Below, piece after piece: positions 37,813 to 38,420 of a DNA stretch of 38,420 bases. Below the pieces are notes generated by a model. The model did no database searches, had not been told where the DNA came from, and worked only from the letters and a program-made list of their open reading frames with translations. A program made the position numbers and the translations under genes. Within the stretch, counting starts at the first letter, position 1; every line of letters begins with the position of its first letter. Origin of the DNA: Actinomycetes bacterium (GTDB taxonomy: Bacteria > Actinomycetota > Thermoleophilia > Solirubrobacterales > Solirubrobacteraceae); assembly GCA_021810705.1 (NCBI GenBank), contig JAJZID010000004.1, forward strand, positions 1 through 38,420, read 5' to 3'.

Positions 37813-38420
37813 GGTGCCAGCTTCCCGTCAGGCTTGAGCAGCCCGACCGCGATCAGCAACCCGTCCATGATCGCGATCGGAGCGGGCGGCGACCCCGGCA
37901 CGTAGACATCGACCGGCAGTACTTGGTCGACCCCGCCCCAGCTATGCAGCCCGCCGCCGCACGCGTCGGTGCCGACCGCCACCAGTGCTTTGGGGTGCGG
38001 CATCACCTCCCAGGTGCGCTCGAGCGGCGCGCGCATCGGGCCGGTGACCGGCCCGGTCACAAGCAGCACGTCGGCGTGCCTTGGCGAGTTGGTGAGGAAG
38101 AAGCCGAGGCGCTGGATGTCGTAGTAGGGGTTCCAGAGCGCCTGGATCTCCCACTCCTCAGCCCCGTCGGAGCCGCAGTCGATGTGGCGCACATGGACCG
38201 AGCGGCGCAGCATCCCGGCCTGGTCTGCGAGCGCTCCGCGGTCCGGCTCGGCGGCGGCGCGGTCAGCGCCCGGGCCGGCGAGCAGCGCCTGCGGCGAGCG
38301 TGCGGCGGTCTCATACACGGAGGCGAACGCGAACACTGAGGGCAGCGCGCGGACGCACTCGCCACAGAGGATGCAGCGACCACGATCGAGCGACACGCGG
38401 CCGGCGCCGTCAACGGTGAT
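37809..38420 (-). CDS. ferredoxin-HyfI-like subunit, 5' end beyond the window, cluster cysteines degenerate
   Basis: At least 203 aa; the frame is still open at 38420 (ITVDGAGRVSLDRGRC), so the N-terminus is missing. A ferredoxin-type CILCGEC comes first, but the usual following Cys-Pro reads LP. The C-terminal domain is of the NuoB/HyfI/HycG 20-kDa type: ALWNPYYDIQRLGFFLTNSP, RHADVLLVTGPVTGPMRAPL, KALVAVGTDACGGGLHSW and YVPGSPPAPIAIMDGLL. The cluster ligands expected in C-x2-C and PGCPP are replaced (CGSDGAEEWE; PGSPP), leaving only the Cys in DACGGG near a ligand position. The subunit therefore probably lacks its [4Fe-4S] cluster. It suits an energy-converting-hydrogenase-related complex rather than an active hydrogenase. 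Confidence 0.8.
   Translation of the reverse strand: MTVDGAGRVSLDRGRCILCGECVRALPSVFAFASVYETAARSPQALLAGPGADRAAAEPDRGALADQAGMLRRSVHVRHIDCGSDGAEEWEIQALWNPYYDIQRLGFFLTNSPRHADVLLVTGPVTGPMRAPLERTWEVMPHPKALVAVGTDACGGGLHSWGGVDQVLPVDVYVPGSPPAPIAIMDGLLIAVGLLKPDGKLAP

Overview
The window is GC-rich DNA with many GTG starts and dense ATGA/GTGA gene overlaps. ArsR, CadC, SoxR, cation-efflux and MobF relaxase proteins of recognisable actinobacterial style point to an Actinomycetota host. A soil lineage such as Thermoleophilia would fit, but nothing in the sequence fixes the genus. All calls rest on motif reading; no database search was run.

Bases 1-9345 form the integration module of a mobile element. A 3' fragment of tRNA-Ile(GAT) (86-127) is the probable attachment core, with near-identical 21-bp repeats on both sides. 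It is followed by an AAA ATPase plus subtilisin-like protease pair matching the IetAS defence / plasmid-stability system. Next is a six-gene minus-strand operon ending in excisionase-like and tyrosine integrase genes. That operon and a small rightward gene diverge from a perfect 36-bp palindrome that contains both start codons. A four-gene overlapping operon, including a 47-aa ORF missed by the ORF track, completes the module.

Bases 9820-20868 are a metal(loid) and redox resistance island: a BASS-family transporter with a small CCPF protein, a SoxR-type regulator with an exact-format SoxR box, a CadC-type sensor with a Cys-tailed cation-efflux protein, DUF72, a TSUP transporter, a truncated haemoglobin, a CoA-disulfide-reductase-like flavoprotein, an aquaporin (frameshifted), ArsC, ArsR, ArsM and an MFS transporter. 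ArsC/aquaporin/flavoprotein form one operon, divergent from ArsR/ArsM/MFS.

Bases 21058-25383 hold a MobF (TrwC/TraA-like) relaxase-helicase and a divergent coiled-coil gene. With the integrase, this makes the left two-thirds look like an integrative mobilizable or conjugative element. No intact tRNA-Ile is present in the window.

Bases 25552-38420 look more like host metabolism: an NTF2/SnoaL-like protein, an acetate uptake plus acetyl-CoA synthetase pair separated by a 17-bp perfect hairpin, and two tandem MutS-domain ATPases with an Asn-Glu Walker B. A long minus-strand operon follows, in transcription order: a HyfI-like subunit (cut by the window edge, most cluster cysteines missing), a HyfB/NuoL-like membrane subunit, a universal stress protein, a small membrane protein, two CrcB fluoride channels and a triple-DUF190 protein.

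Three genes (ietS, aquaporin, globin) are each repaired by adding one base in a short homopolymer, so some apparent breakage may be consensus error rather than biology.
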